Positions 25,643 to 38,153 of a stretch of 64,000 bases of DNA are shown piece after piece (positions within the stretch are counted from its first letter, which is position 1; each line of letters opens with the position of its first letter). This DNA is from Lagopus muta (taxonomy: Eukaryota; Chordata; Aves; Galliformes; Phasianidae), in contig NC_064439.1 of NCBI RefSeq assembly GCF_023343835.1, positions 23,376,933 to 23,440,932 on the forward strand, in the 5' to 3' direction. The notes beneath the pieces were generated by a model that was not told the origin of the DNA, did not search any database, and saw only the letters and a list, made by a program, of their open reading frames with translations. The translations under genes and the position numbers were made by a program.

Positions 25643-26675
25643 TCACAGAATCACAGAATTGTAGGGGCTGGAAGGGACTGCTGGAGATCATTCAGTTCAC
25701 CCCTCTGCTAGAGATGGTTCCCTACAATAGGTTGCACAAGGAAGTGTACAGGTGTGTTTAAAATATCCCTGGAGAAGGAAACTCCACAATCTCCCTGGGC
25801 AGCCTGCTCCAGTGCTCATAAAAATTAAAGTTAAAAATGCTTTTTCTCATGTTTGTATGGAACTTATGTTCCAAGTTGTGCCCATTGCCCCTTCTTCTGT
25901 AACTGGGCACTGCTGAAAAGAACCTAGCTCAATCCGCTTGACTCCCACCCTTTAGATATTTATAAGTGTTCACAAGTATCTCCCTGTTTTTTCTTCTCCA
26001 GGCTGAACAGTCCCAGGTCTCTCAACTTTTCTTCAGAAGGGAGATGCTCCCTCATCATCTTTGCAGCCCTCCACTGGACTCTCTCTAGAATTTCCCTGTC
26101 TTTTTTAAACTGGAGAGTCCAGAACTGGACACAGTACTCCAGATATGGCCTCACCAGAGCAAAGAAGAGTGGATGGAGAACCTCCATTGAACTACTGGCC
26201 ACATACTTTTTAATGCACCCCAGGATACCATTGGCCTCCTTGGACACAAGGGCACACTGCCGGCTCATTGCCAACCTGATGTCTACCAGGATACCTTGGT
26301 AAAGAACTCCTCCCCAGCAGATCAGCCCCAAACCTGTACTGATGCATGTTGCTATTTCTCCCTAATATAGAATTCTGCACTTGCCCTTGTAGAACCTCAT
26401 AATCTTCCTCTCCACCCAGCTCTTGCTTGTTGAACAGAAGCACAGGCTTCCGGTGTGTCAGCCACTCCTCCTGGCTTCATATCATCAGCAAACCTGCTGT
26501 GGGTGGACTTTATCCCCTCATCCAGGTCACAGAAGAAGATGCTAAACAAGACCAAATCCAGTACCAACCCTTACGGAACACGGCTAGCTACAGGCCTCCA
26601 GCTCGACTCTGCACTGCTGATCATAACATTCTGAGCTCTGTCAGCCAGTTCTCAATCCACCTCACTGTTCACAAT
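25643..26675 (-). mobile_element. CR1: CR1 LINE, longest copy here (3' UTR plus partial ORF2)
   Basis: The inverted CR1 is about 1.03 kb long. The 3' tail is at 25643 (TCACAGAATCACAGAATTGT, GGGGCTGGAAGGGACTG), and the 3' UTR and ORF2 C-terminus run to about 26000. Reverse transcriptase coding sequence then extends to about 26675. Read on minus, ORF2 phrases include [13 protein letters not shown] and [11 protein letters not shown]. An internal deletion near 25825 (at AAAAATTAAAG) and frameshifts break it. The inner (5') border shows the usual 5' truncation. It is non-functional. Confidence 0.9.
25960..26600 (-). pseudogene. Decayed CR1 ORF2 reverse-transcriptase remnant
   Basis: CR1 ORF2 encodes an endonuclease plus reverse transcriptase that copies the element's RNA at the target site. 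Here only the C-terminal part survives. Reading from high to low coordinate on the minus strand: DLDEGIKS, then FADD (complement of 26481-26492, the catalytic Asp pair of the RT palm), [52 protein letters not shown] and LGLFSLEKK. The pieces lie in at least two frames with stops between them. The longest open part is 123 codons (25960-26331). It lacks the endonuclease and finger domains, so no activity is possible. Confidence 0.85.
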
Positions 26676-27978
26676 ATTGTTGTCCCTCTATATAGCAAAT
26701 GCATTAAAAAAAGTACAAGAGCTTTTACTCCTCCTGGTTTGAATTGTCCCTATTTTGTTACTTGAAAATGACAAACTATTGACTAGAGAAGATAACAATT
26801 TAATAACATCGTGCTGAAGGCCATAGCTTTTTGTACTTCTTCACATTCAGAGTAGTCCTGCAGGCACTTTTCAGTTTTAGAATGAGTATCTGTTACATAA
26901 AAAGTGCTCTTTTATGTGTTAATCATCATTTCAGATGCTCACAGCATACAGTCTGACTTGTTGCTCGGTGCATTACCTGTTTTGTTGCTAGGAAACTTGA
27001 ACATAAGCCAATTTGCCATTCAGCTTTTTGCTGCATGTGTGGTTGCATAGAAGAGAACCTAAACTGATGATTATCTTAAGCATTGATCTCTAGTTCTTGC
27101 ATAACACTGCCAGAAGCAGGAGATATGGATGCTATGGTACAGGTGCTACAGACTGGTTCTGTGTATGATGGAGACCTTCAAAAGTTCAAGAAGACAGGAT
27201 CCATATTCAGCTTGGATTCTTTCACAGAGAGTTCATTCATCTGGAAATGAAAATTCACCTGTACTGTGCTTAGCTGGTCCATCTGGGCCGCACTGTACAC
27301 TTTACATTTTCAGTATTTGTACAATAACACATATGTTTCCAGCCAGAATCCCCACTCCATTGTCAGACTGAGCCCTTGCTTTGAAGAATTTATATTGCGC
27401 TGGCACCATTATTTTAATCAAGAAATTATGACCTGTGACACTTTTTGCAGACCTACTGAACAGGACAGGACAGTTAAATAGGAAAGGCAATAAAACTTTG
27501 TTAACAGGGAGACTGCAACACTCTGGAGACGGCAGTGTGATTTCCCTATGATGTTGCCACAGTGTTTTCCAGGCTCAGTCAACTCACCAGGAGTGGAATC
27601 TGATACCCTAGATTCACATTGGAGTGGCAGTCACAAAGACCCTTTTTCCTAACCACGGTCACTGAGAAAACTGATAGTTTTGTGTTGATGCCCGCCCACA
27701 TAAATTCACAGTGATAATTAATGAGTGGTTAGTTTTACTCCTTCAGAAAGGAACAGTTCCCAATGCAGCTAATTTTGAGCAGATGTCTTGTGCTATGAAA
27801 TAACTTCCTTTCAAAAACAGAGCAATATCTCTCAAAGTTTGCTTATGCAGTGATGGTCCAAAAGCTGTAACGGTGACCTGGTAACATTTCATTCTGTATG
27901 CTGCACTTCAGCAAAGGGAAGCATGAGGAGTTAATAAAAGCAGGCTTGTCTGCTCCACAAATGTGTGCAGGTTCCAGC

Positions 27979-28006
27979 ACATACACACACATTTGCACAC
28001 ACACCC
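27979..28006 (+). repeat. Imperfect (CA)n microsatellite
   Basis: Two CA blocks are separated by ATTTG, about 28 bases in total. Confidence 0.85.
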
Positions 28007-28508
28007 CTAAATGAAAAGAGGAAAAGTTTACCATCAAACAATTCATGAAGACTTTACCTCTGTGAAGTTTATATGAGCTCAATAAGTTCAGTGTCACAGA
28101 ATGCTGTGACCTTTCAGCCTGAAGATTTGGGTAAAACCTCCTAACACTGCCACAGAGCTCTTCTTTCTAGAACAAGACTTTAAACAGGTCTCTAGACTTA
28201 GTGAAGCTGAATGAGCTGTAAAGAAATGCATGAGAGCACGGAAAACCCATGGATAATATTGGCTGCAAGAGACTATTCGTCTTAGGGCAAATTTAGATTA
28301 ATTTTTTTCTGTCCACTGACCCTTTTTCCTATCTGTTCTAGGTTTTCAGTTTCATTTATCTGTGTGCTATTTCATCGCATGCCCTTCAAGGTGCAGTTTA
28401 GAAAATCCAGGCTTCTCAATATCTGTCCTGAGTTACTCACAAATCCTCACAGATTCTCAAAAAATTTGAGGCTACAACAATTGTCGTCTATTGATGGATT
28501 TATTGAAT

Positions 28509-28548
28509 TATTTTCTTTCTTTTTCTCTCTTTCTCATTCTTTCTTTCA
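28509..28548 (+). repeat. Polypyrimidine (CTTT)n-like tract
   Basis: About 40 bases are nearly pure C/T, with TTTCTTTCT and TCTCTCTTTC words interrupted by single A bases. This is low-complexity sequence. Confidence 0.82.
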
Positions 28549-29489
28549 CATAATCATGATCATGACAACAATGTGCACCAGACATACATTTTGAAATCTA
28601 CAAGAATACGTTTCTTTCATGTTTACTATCTCATTTTATATAGCTAAAATTCTTCTGAAACAGATGTTTCTGAATATTTTGTGATTTATATTTGTGCTTA
28701 AATACGTTGCATCATGCTTTGCATTTGGCAAGATCTGTACATGTCTCCCTCTCAGGGAGTACAGTATTCTATTATTTTAATACATAATAATAATATATTA
28801 CCATTATAGCAAACAGCTTCCTAGCAACATAACTTTTCCTCATGCTTTTTAAAGTGGTAGTTTTTACCATAAAAACCTTTCAGGCAATGTAAGATAATGC
28901 AAAGGAAAGGGGGAATAAAAGAGAAGCACTAAATAGATAGCAAGTAAAGGCTGAAATCTGGTATTCTAGAGTTACTTCCAAGGCCAGAGGATGAACATTA
29001 GCCAAAGGATGTTGATTGCATTTCATACCAACTTTTCAAAAACATCTTTTGTTATGCATTGAATTTAGAACAGGAAAAAAATGTTTTGGAGGAAAATATA
29101 TTTGGAAATATAAAATTAAACATTTTGTGGATGTGACAATCTGACAGTAAAGAACAGATTGTGAAAGTATATATGTATTGCAAATGTTTTGCATTCACTA
29201 GTCACCCCAACTAGGCCCAGTAAAGACAGGTCAGTAGAAGTAGAAATGTCTACACGTAATCATAGAAGTATCGAACAGACAAAATCTTACTCGATTCATA
29301 CATGTACCTGAAGCAGGACTATTGCTAACATAAGATCAGATGTGGCTTAATCTAGACCACCGATGAAACCTTCCAAAGACAGAGATCCCATAACCTCCCT
29401 GAGCAACTTCTTCCTGTCATGCACCAGTCACCTAGAGTAAATGTTTCACTAATACCCTCATGAACCTCCCAGGCTCAATATATGACTGA

Positions 29490-29830
29490 TATTCCTTGCT
29501 ATGGCATGAAGGGACACTACAGTAATGCTGAAGAGGGACTTTTTGTAAGGGCATATAGCAACAGAACAATGGGAAATGGCTTTAAAATGGAAGAGGGTAG
29601 ATTTAGACTGGATATTAGGAAGAAATTCCTTACTTTGAGGGTGGCGAGACACGGTAACAGGTTGCCCAGCAAGGTCGTGGATACCCCCTCCCTGGAAGCA
29701 TTCAAGGTCAGGCTGGAGAGGGCTTTGAGCAACCTGGTCTAGAGGGAGGTGTCCCTGCCTACAGCAGGGGGTTGGAATTAGATGATCTTAAAGGTCCCTT
29801 CCAACCCAAACCATTCTGTGATTTTATGAT
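29490..29830 (+). mobile_element. CR1: CR1 LINE, 5'-truncated, well preserved
   Basis: This is a forward CR1. The ORF2 C-terminus is open through a stop TAG at 29740-29742. The preceding residues include RFRLDIRKKF, GNRLPSKVV and SLEAFKVRLERAL, matching the expected CR1 ORF2 ending. The 3' UTR follows (GGAGGTGTCCCTGCCTACAG, GGGGGTTGGAATTAGATGAT), and the element ends with CCAACCCAAACCATTCTGTG and ATTTTATGAT at 29830. Only a fragment of the RT is left, so it has no function. The low number of changes suggests it is younger than most copies here. Confidence 0.9.
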
Positions 29831-30390
29831 CTGGCATGAACTGGAGGAATTTAGCTCCATTATCTTTGTGAAGGCTATTTCAGAAGTTATAGGTATCTGA
29901 TAACTCACCTGTTTGCTTCTCATCACAAGGCACAGATCTCCCAGCCCTTCCTCACAAGTCTGTGCTCATTTGTTGCAGGCTTCTTCTGCTTCATCACTTC
30001 GTTATTGAATTAAGCACCCAAAACCAGACAAAGATGTGGCCCTACCACACTGAGGAGATGGAATGATCACTTTCTTCATTCTGCTGGTCACAATTTTCCT
30101 AAGTAATCCATACATGTGCATGAGTACTTCCTAAAGGGTCTTTAACCTTGGTTATCTCTGCTGCAAATGAGCACCTTCAGGGCCCAAACCATTCACCACA
30201 CCTTTAAGTTCCTCTGTTCTTGGTTTCCTTTTTCTTCAGTTTTCTTCTGAGTAGCAAACAGCATTTGCTATGTTACATTTTGATAATTTGATTATTACAA
30301 ATGAAGGCAAATTTTCTGTGTTAGGGAAAAACCATAAGGGATATGATCATAGATGTTCCAGGCAGTTTCATTACAGAAGTCATTGCTTTA

Positions 30391-30412
30391 AATCACTGTG
30401 ATTACAGTGATT
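30391..30412. other. Inverted repeat (9-bp stem, 4-base loop)
   Basis: AATCACTGT, loop GATT, then ACAGTGATT: a perfect 9-base stem in AT-rich sequence. It could form a small hairpin or be a paired binding site. No T-run follows that would suggest a pol III terminator. Confidence 0.8.
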
Positions 30413-31629
30413 AATTTATTCTCTCATATATGAAACATTTTATTAAATATAACACCCTTATTTGCTCATTGCTTGTCATAAAGTAGAGCTGATGGTTCCT
30501 GCATTGTATCTTTCAGTTTAACAAGCCCTATAATTTTCTCAGTAACAGGTATAGTTAGCGTAGCTTGGTTTAGTCTTGTTCTGAAGGATGACCAATTGAA
30601 TCACACCAGGCACAAAAGAAAAAAAACTTCTTAGAGAATGCTCTGTATACACCTTGCTTTAAATAAAAATAATATGGGGCTTTTGTGATTTTGGGATACC
30701 TAAGAGTGCAAGAAACCTAAATCCAGTATAAGCTGGAATTTCAAATATGATACATACAGGAGACTTTTCCATATGTCATTCTAACAGAATAAATCTAAAC
30801 TTCCAGGCTCCACTCATTTGAAACAGAGAATAAGTGAGTTCCACTGTGAAAAGTCTTAGCACATTACTTTCATAAGTACGTCAGGAAAGAAAAGGACAAC
30901 CAAAGACTGGCAGGAAAAACTGATGCTTTACAAAGCCACCCCACAAGATTAGGTGAAAACACAGGTGAGGCATGCTCACTGCATAGGTTCAGATTAGGTT
31001 GCTGTGCCATATAAAAGCAGAATGTCCCTGCTTCTGCAGTGGGCCTTCTTAAGCGTGCCTATTTGTACAGACAAAATGTTTGTCACCTCAGATACTTCAG
31101 TAGTTCTCATTGTTAGTGGGAAGATCTGCAGCAGAAAAAGAAGTGAGCTTCAACCACTCATATAAAAGCCTTAAAATTTCTGCACAGGCAACTGAAAGCA
31201 TCGCATGAGAGCAGCCCTCACTACATAACCTCTGAAAAGAAAGTTGCTTAATTAGGGCCTACATGGATGCTACAAGTTGAAGGATGCAATTAACTTGTCT
31301 CGCTTCCCTCAATCTGAGTAACTTGTTTCTTTCATATTAAAATTTCTTACGCATTTCATCTAATGACATATAAAAGTAATCTGTTGTTGGTTTGGTGGAT
31401 TTTTTTCTCCTACTCCAGATTGGTAAGGACTTGCAATTCCTGTTAAAATAAAGTGCTTCACATCTCACAGAATGAAACCAGTAAAACTTTGGTGCTTCTC
31501 ACAGGGCATGTCTGGGCTGCAAGCAAAATATTTCTGCATGAAAAGCAGAGAAAGCCCAAATCAGTAATCAGTGGCTTTTCCAATGTAAACATGTATGTTA
31601 GTAATACTTACATAACATATCATTTTCAG

Positions 31630-31708
31630 AAGAAAAAAAACACATGCAAAAAAAAAAACCACCCAGAAAACAAACCAGACACACAAAGACACACACACAC
31701 ACAAAAAA
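31630..31708 (+). repeat. A-rich/(AC)n low-complexity tract
   Basis: A runs are mixed with AC dinucleotides; the purest (AC)n core is at 31688-31702. The 92-codon + frame that crosses it (31453-31731) ends in composition-driven Lys/Thr/His. Confidence 0.85.
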
Positions 31709-34313
31709 GTATTCCAAACAACTATGAATGATCAAGTAGAATAAATAAGTTAGAATATAATGCTACCATGTAACATAATGAGCTCATTTGACTACATGTT
31801 GAATGTCTGCTATGAAATTCCTTAGGATGTATGTCCAAACTTGAAGCTAACTTAGGAAAAAGTTAACATTTGAGTTAATAGAATTTATTCCATCACACTT
31901 CTGGGATAAGGGCAAGTGATGAGACCCAAAACATACAAGAGCTAAAAACAATACTTCAAAAGAAATTAAAAGTAGTAACGCAGCCTGGACCCTGACAAGG
32001 TCCTCATGATGCTGCACTGACAAGACTGAAAAATTAAGTAAAAATTAGGAAATGTTCAAGAGTAACATCTCAATTATAATTTCAAAACATGAAGCTTACT
32101 TTTGAATGTTGAATGCTTCATATTTTCTTATTCAGTATCACATATAACAATTAATGACTATGATTTGTCTTTTTTTAATATCTGGCATCCATTGCAGCTT
32201 TTGCATACTGGCCTCAATAGTTCTCTTTACAAATACAAAAAGATTGAAGTGAATAATTTGAGAGCTATGCATGCTGAAAGAGATATGGCACATTAGCTAA
32301 TCTACTATAAGGTGTTACAAGTCTGAAGTGGTTCTGGAAGTAATATATCCCATATGAAAATTACTTAAGAGAGAATGGAGCCTAGAACCCTCTAGGAGTT
32401 GGATTTAACACACCAGATCTCAGATAGGCAGTTAAGCTGTAGGCAAGTGACAAACGAATGTGCACAGAGAAGGCAGCCCTTCATCCTGAGGGACAAATCA
32501 TCATCTCAAGGCCAGAACCATTGAACTAAAGTAGCTGAGGAGAAACAAAGATGGGCCACAGAGCAGCTCTACCACACCTCAATTCATCACACAGGATCCT
32601 GGGGAGCAACAGCATATTCTGCAAAGAAAGAATCAAAATGGACAAAGGACAGACAGCACTGTAGAGAGTGTTTTCTTCCTTCCCTCAGATGATAAAGACC
32701 TTTTGCAATAAGAGCACTCTTTCAAAACCTGTAATCACAGATGACAGAAAAACACAGCAGTGGTGGCAGAAGATTCAGTTTTCCATAGCTAAATATGTGA
32801 TGCTTGAGGATTTGACTGTGCAATAAGGAAGCTGTGGACTTCCTGAGTTAAACTCTAGAGCCTCTTGCGACAAAGATGTTTGTCAGGGCCTATGTGGGCT
32901 GCAATGGCAAAGGACTAGAGGGTATGAGGTCCTTGAGCCAAAGCATAAGCCCTGCAGTAGGGACTGAAGACAGCACACCAATGACAACATCCATGAAACA
33001 CGCCTACAGCCAGATGCAAGACCAGACAATGGACAGATGAAGTACAATCCCAGTGTATGGTTAAGAAGGCAATCTGGGAAAACAGTTAAGGAACTGGAAA
33101 ACAGTGTGGGTATGCTTTGCATATGCAGCTAAAGCAAAACTGTCTGAGCACCAAGGTATGACAGGACTGAATGATACCAACCTGCTAACTGGGATTACAT
33201 TAAATTCTTCCAAATACAGCCATTTTTTAGTTTGGCTTGTCAAGTTTAAACTACTGGACTAGTTCACCTGGATGTTTTTTTAATTGTGACAGTCTTCATT
33301 CTGTGACATTTTCTAGACTTCAGTGTCCCTATTTTTAGTTTATTGTGACTCAGACTGAGCACTTTCTGTAAATGGAAGCTCTGAAAAAAAAATCTTCTCA
33401 GCATAAGGAAGGCAGTTAAATGTTAAAGGTTTCAAAAAACTACACATAAGTTACACCTAAGTAACTGTAGAATTTGATTTCTTGAGTGAGGTGAGTTGGA
33501 GCATTGCATCAGGAATAGGAGACTTCCACTAACTACATTGCAGTCCCCTAGGATCCTGAGAGATCTGTTGCTTATAAGCAAAATGATGCTCTTCAGCCGC
33601 ATATTTTAAAAATCTGAGTTTGTTAAATGCTTCATATCTTCAAATACGTCCAATTTAAAATACAAATGGTTAGCCACTATAGTGGCACCAGTGAGCAACG
33701 ACTTTGTGATTTTGAAAGTGCTTTACTCCTCAGAGCATTACTTTAAACTTCTGGGAAGGCTGCTGCCACCAGGGTGTGCCCTCTTTCTACTCAAGCCCTG
33801 TGAAGGACCCAAGCAAAACTCCCAACACCGTGTTTACAAAAAATACACAGTACAGTATACACTTTAGAATACATAGTGAATACATACTTTAGAAAAAACA
33901 GTGATACCATCTAAGCAGAAGTGTCAGAGAAAATTTAATAGAATGAGAAATGAAAATCCCCTGCTATTATTTTGCAACCGTGCTGTTTTAGATAGAACTT
34001 CCATTAAATTCAACAGTGTAGAAGCAATATGAGATTATGGAAATGATATTATTCTTAACATAGTGTGAGATATACCAGGCAGAAAATTTTACAGCAGGTT
34101 ACTTCAACTCTAAAATGTTTATCTGTGAGATGCTATTGCCATGAAGAAAAGCTAGAGTACATATAATGCATAGAAAAATCAGGACATGTAAGCCATCAGC
34201 ATGTGCTTTTTATAAGCACTGTACTACATTTGTTTTGTTTTGTTTTTCATATCACTGTCATTCTTATATGTTACAAATAGATACATTTTGTATGCTATGC
34301 TACTGGAAACAGA

Positions 34314-35093
34314 TCAAGCCAAAAAAACTCGAAGCTGGATGATAGATTTGTGGTGAATATTGACACCGCAGAAGCCAAGGCCTTTCATTCCATTGCTCAG
34401 TACTTCAGGCTCCTCATCCAAACATAGATAGGGCATTTCAGCCTGAAGAGAATGGCCTGCATTTTTTTTTAATTTGAAATATTTGTGCTCCTTCTCTGAA
34501 GCACTTAGATTCAGCGGATCATGCCCCTGGCAGTTGTGGCTGTTTGATTTCACAAAAAGTGCCTGATGGTCTTGCTGCACTGCAGGATATATAACTACTT
34601 CAAATAATAGAGCCTGCTAAATAGAGCCTTCAGGTTTCCAGTCTCAGTTCAGATATAAACAAGTATCTGAAATTATCTTTGAAGTAGTCAGGACCCATTC
34701 ATTTCCGGCCATAACCATCACAGAAATGTCTGCTCCTTGCTACTGCCAGGGTGACCCAGAAACTGGTACTATTTACATATCAAGTCTGCCAATGGCCCAC
34801 AGGAATCTGTCATGGAAAGAGAAGATAACATTTATCACTGAACAATTTTGATGTGTCTTTTGCTTCCCAACAGACACCACTAAGAATAGGACTGTTGTTT
34901 TTACTGAGCAGTTCCCTGCAGGAAAGAGACGGGCACTATAGATCATTTGTTCAGGACAGGCTTGTACAGCATCAGCAGGCTGGTACAACTTTGGTGGCTC
35001 CTTCTTAGCAGTGAAGGATGGATCTGGGACTACCACAGCTTGGAGGAGATTTTCTGGCCTCAGTGGTACTTCATGAATGCGGCTCCCAGTCAT
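34314..35093 (-). other. Unrecognised coding-like minus-strand frames
   Basis: Two open frames lie head-to-tail on the minus strand: 106 codons at 35093-34773, then 88 codons at 34580-34314. The first begins at an ATG and has a varied composition (motifs PLRPENLLQAVVVPDPSF and KKEPPKLYQP). The second contains NCQGHDPLNLSASEKEH and CLDEEPEVL. I recognise neither. No clear acceptor precedes the first frame. Both lengths are compatible with chance, so this is a candidate decayed retrocopy or exon pair only. Confidence 0.12.
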
Positions 35094-35208
35094 GCTGTTA
35101 TTCCAGATTCCTCAAATCACAAATGCCAGCACTAGCTGGATAGTTTTTTTTGTGGTGTGGAGGGAAGGAACGTCTTTAAATCCATTTTGATAGTGCTATG
35201 CTTCAACG

Positions 35209-35306
35209 TGGGATTTGTCACTACTGCCTTGGGTAAAACTAATAAACTGTATGCTGCAGCATGGGATTTGTCACTATTGCCTTGGGTAAAATTGTAATAA
35301 ACTGTG
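35209..35306 (+). repeat. Tandem duplication, 53-bp unit, two copies
   Basis: TGGGATTTGTCACTACTGCC at 35209 is repeated as TGGGATTTGTCACTATTGCC at 35262, and each is followed by TTGGGTAAAA and AATAAACTGT. The two units differ at a few positions. Similarity extends slightly upstream (TGCTATGCTTCA versus TGTATGCTGCA), so the duplicated unit may be a little longer. Confidence 0.9.
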
Positions 35307-38153
35307 CACTTTGAGCTAATCATAAGCAGTGGGATTTAGGAACAGCTTCAAATGTTGTTAGCAATATTTCCATGAACCTTCAGGCAACCACAGTTCTTCT
35401 TTAATACCTGCAGAGTTCGGAAGTTGGTTATGGCATACAGCTGTTGTCCTCACCAACCTCTGCAGTCAGACAATGCATTGTTACTTGCTGTAGTGGACAT
35501 GGTGCTGGGACAAGGGCTTTCTCCTTTGTTTCAACTACTAAAAATAGTTTAAAGAATGAAAGTTCCCTTATAAAGATAATTAGAATATTATAGAGAGAAC
35601 TTTGAAGCTTGACCATTGCATTTTTTTTTTAGTTGAGCTTTACCTTCAGTGTAAAAAAAGGAAAAGGATGATTCTGTAAGTCCACTGAAACAGAAAATAC
35701 TGAGTTCAGGAAAATTAAAAAAAAAAATCAGTGAGAAGTATCAGAAGATGCTGCATTAAAATCTTATTTCTGTGACTTCTTGTCTTATCGCTTATGCATT
35801 CTTCCTAAGCACTTCTCAAAAGTGACATGGAGTCAGCTGCAGAGCCAGGTAATCTTTGAAGCCCCTGCTCACACATGTCTTCCCATAATCCTAAATTCTT
35901 ATCCCTTGACTGTTTCTTGTAATATACTTATTAGAAAGCAGAAAATGTTTTAATTGCTTTCACTACTTGTAATAATTACACTTCCTTCCTCTTTCCCACT
36001 GTTCAAGTGTAGTCAGGTTCCCAGCAAAACAGTATTTTTTTAAAAATGGGTGATATTTCATATGGCTTCTTTTCCTTTGCACTACAGACACCATGTGGTG
36101 CTCCGGATAACTACACGGTCTCTGGCTGCACTTCTCTATTAGGAATACTATACAGTAGGATTAAAGATTGTGAAGTTGTGCATGCACATTTTCTGTACAT
36201 TTCTGCATGTAAGGAAGAGGACTCCTTCCATCCTTTCAGCAACCATGTAAGCCTTGAAAGAGAATTAAAGGTAGGAAGCATTGCATTTGCCAAGAGCATA
36301 CAATTACAGTACTTTCAAGGTTATTGTAAATTTCACAAGTTATCTGGTCTGTAAAAGGGTTACAAATTCAGACATGCTCAATCAGTCACGAATGCAGAGT
36401 ATCACCCAGTGAGTACCTTAAAATCTTTACACAAATCAGCCAAGTTTATATTTTGTACAGCATGGAGAGACCATACCTGTGCAAATCAGTTGGTCTGCTA
36501 CACAAAACTCCATGTAGAACTTCTTGGTTTTCAGCAAATTATGCATTAGTTAGCTGTTTTAATAAAGACTTTGTTTTTCTAATATACTAAATAGGAATAG
36601 GGTGGTGTTACCACAAGAACTGTGTTTTTGAATCACACATTTCCGTATTTTTACCATTCTCTTGCATGATGTTTATGTGAAGCCTGAACAAAATTTGAAG
36701 CTGTATAATTTAGTGCACTACTTAGTTGTTAAACAAGTGATTATAACTGTTCATTAATAAAAGACTTAAAGTGCAGTGATATTTTTTTGTTCGCCAAGTA
36801 CTCTCACTTGTCACAGATGAAGGCAATGTATTTTTATAATGAAAGAGTAACATGTATTTTTCATTACTGCAAATCAGTAGTCACTGTTCTAGACACTGGT
36901 TTGGCCTAGTTTTATAACTAATGGGGCAGAGGTATCCACAGACCACGTTTCATTCTTAATGCTGGACAACATCTAGATCTTCATAATATAAGTTAAAATC
37001 TGAAATAGCTCCAGTGATTTGCACTATATCATTCATGCCTGGAGATATCATTGTACCTGTGGTTTTCATCATAATGAGATTGCTTATTTAATTCCCTATG
37101 ATTTTCATGGGTGTATTACCTGTGAGACTGTTGCTTTGAACTTTACTTTTGTTGGTATCCTGCATATAAAAGGAAAAAACATGTGATGTGTTCTCAATTT
37201 GCATAATTTGACATGATGAAAAGAAAAATAGCAAATTTCTGATAAAAAGCAGAAAACCAAACATTAATGCAGGCCATTACACACATTTAATGCATAATGA
37301 CTCTCCTTGAGGAGAGACAAACAGACTGCTTGCCTTTGAAGATGTATTAAGCTGCAAGTAGTCACAGCTACAAAACACTGCAGGTGTTTCTAAAAGCACA
37401 GCTTAGACTGCATACACAGCAGCTTTGCTGGCAGGACAGAAGGGTGTTTTGAAGTAGTTTGGGCTTCAATTCCATTAAAATCTGATGACATTCAAATTAA
37501 AAATAGACAAGCTGTTTCAGATCTCTGCTAGCAAATGCTTACTAGCCCCATTGCTTCAAACCTGGCCTCTGTGAGTTGGTTGACATGAAAAATACAGGGC
37601 CACAGGAAGTTCTGGAGGGCAGATTTCTGTATATTTATTATCCTGCTAATAAAAAGGCCTCCGCTTTTCTGTGGTGAGCACTTTCAGAGGCCAAAAGGCG
37701 CTGCTACAATTCCCTTCATGAGTACCTCACAACTGAGCATTTCTGGCGTAAAACGCAATTGCAGCAAAACTATTCATAGGCAGGGGGAGCTGTATGCAAA
37801 CTCCTCTTGGCAGAGCTTCCTGACTCTTAGAATGCGCATACCCCTTTATTCCTCTTCTTGCAGCCCAGGCTTTTTCTGAAGAACTGTTAAAATAGTTTGG
37901 TATGAACGAGGTCTCTGGACTTAATAGTCAGCCAGTGGCCAAAGCTGCTCCTTGTGCTGTGCTATAAAAGAATCAGACATTTTCTTCTGGCAGAGCAAGC
38001 CAGATGTAGGTCAAATGGCTCTTTCACAGTGAGCAGGCAAATAGAGAGGCTTGAGCAGCTAGCCCAGCAGATAATCATCTGTCTTTCAGCTTGCTCAGCC
38101 TACAGTGTTGTTCACATGAGCCACTTCAGTGCTGGTGTCAGCAGAGATAAGGA

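Larger units (their letters stand above)
26676..29489. other. Unique non-coding DNA with simple repeats
   Basis: No gene is recognised. It holds a CA-rich stretch (27979-28006) and a CT-rich stretch (28509-28548). Frames are under 85 codons and unrecognised. Confidence 0.5.
29831..38153. other. Long, mostly unique non-coding stretch
   Basis: About 8.3 kb without a recognised CR1. It contains a 9-bp stem hairpin (30391-30412), A/AC-rich sequence (31630-31708), a 53-bp tandem duplication (35209-35306), and unrecognised minus frames at 34314-34580 and 34773-35093. The part at 32450-33260 has the balanced composition often seen in old ERV sequence, but I cannot identify a family. 36380-37200 is AT-rich and free of low-complexity runs. 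Confidence 0.45.

Noticed and set aside
37301..37316. CTCTCC/GGAGAG hairpin with TTGA loop
   Set aside because: A 6-bp stem is too short to be meaningful without conservation.
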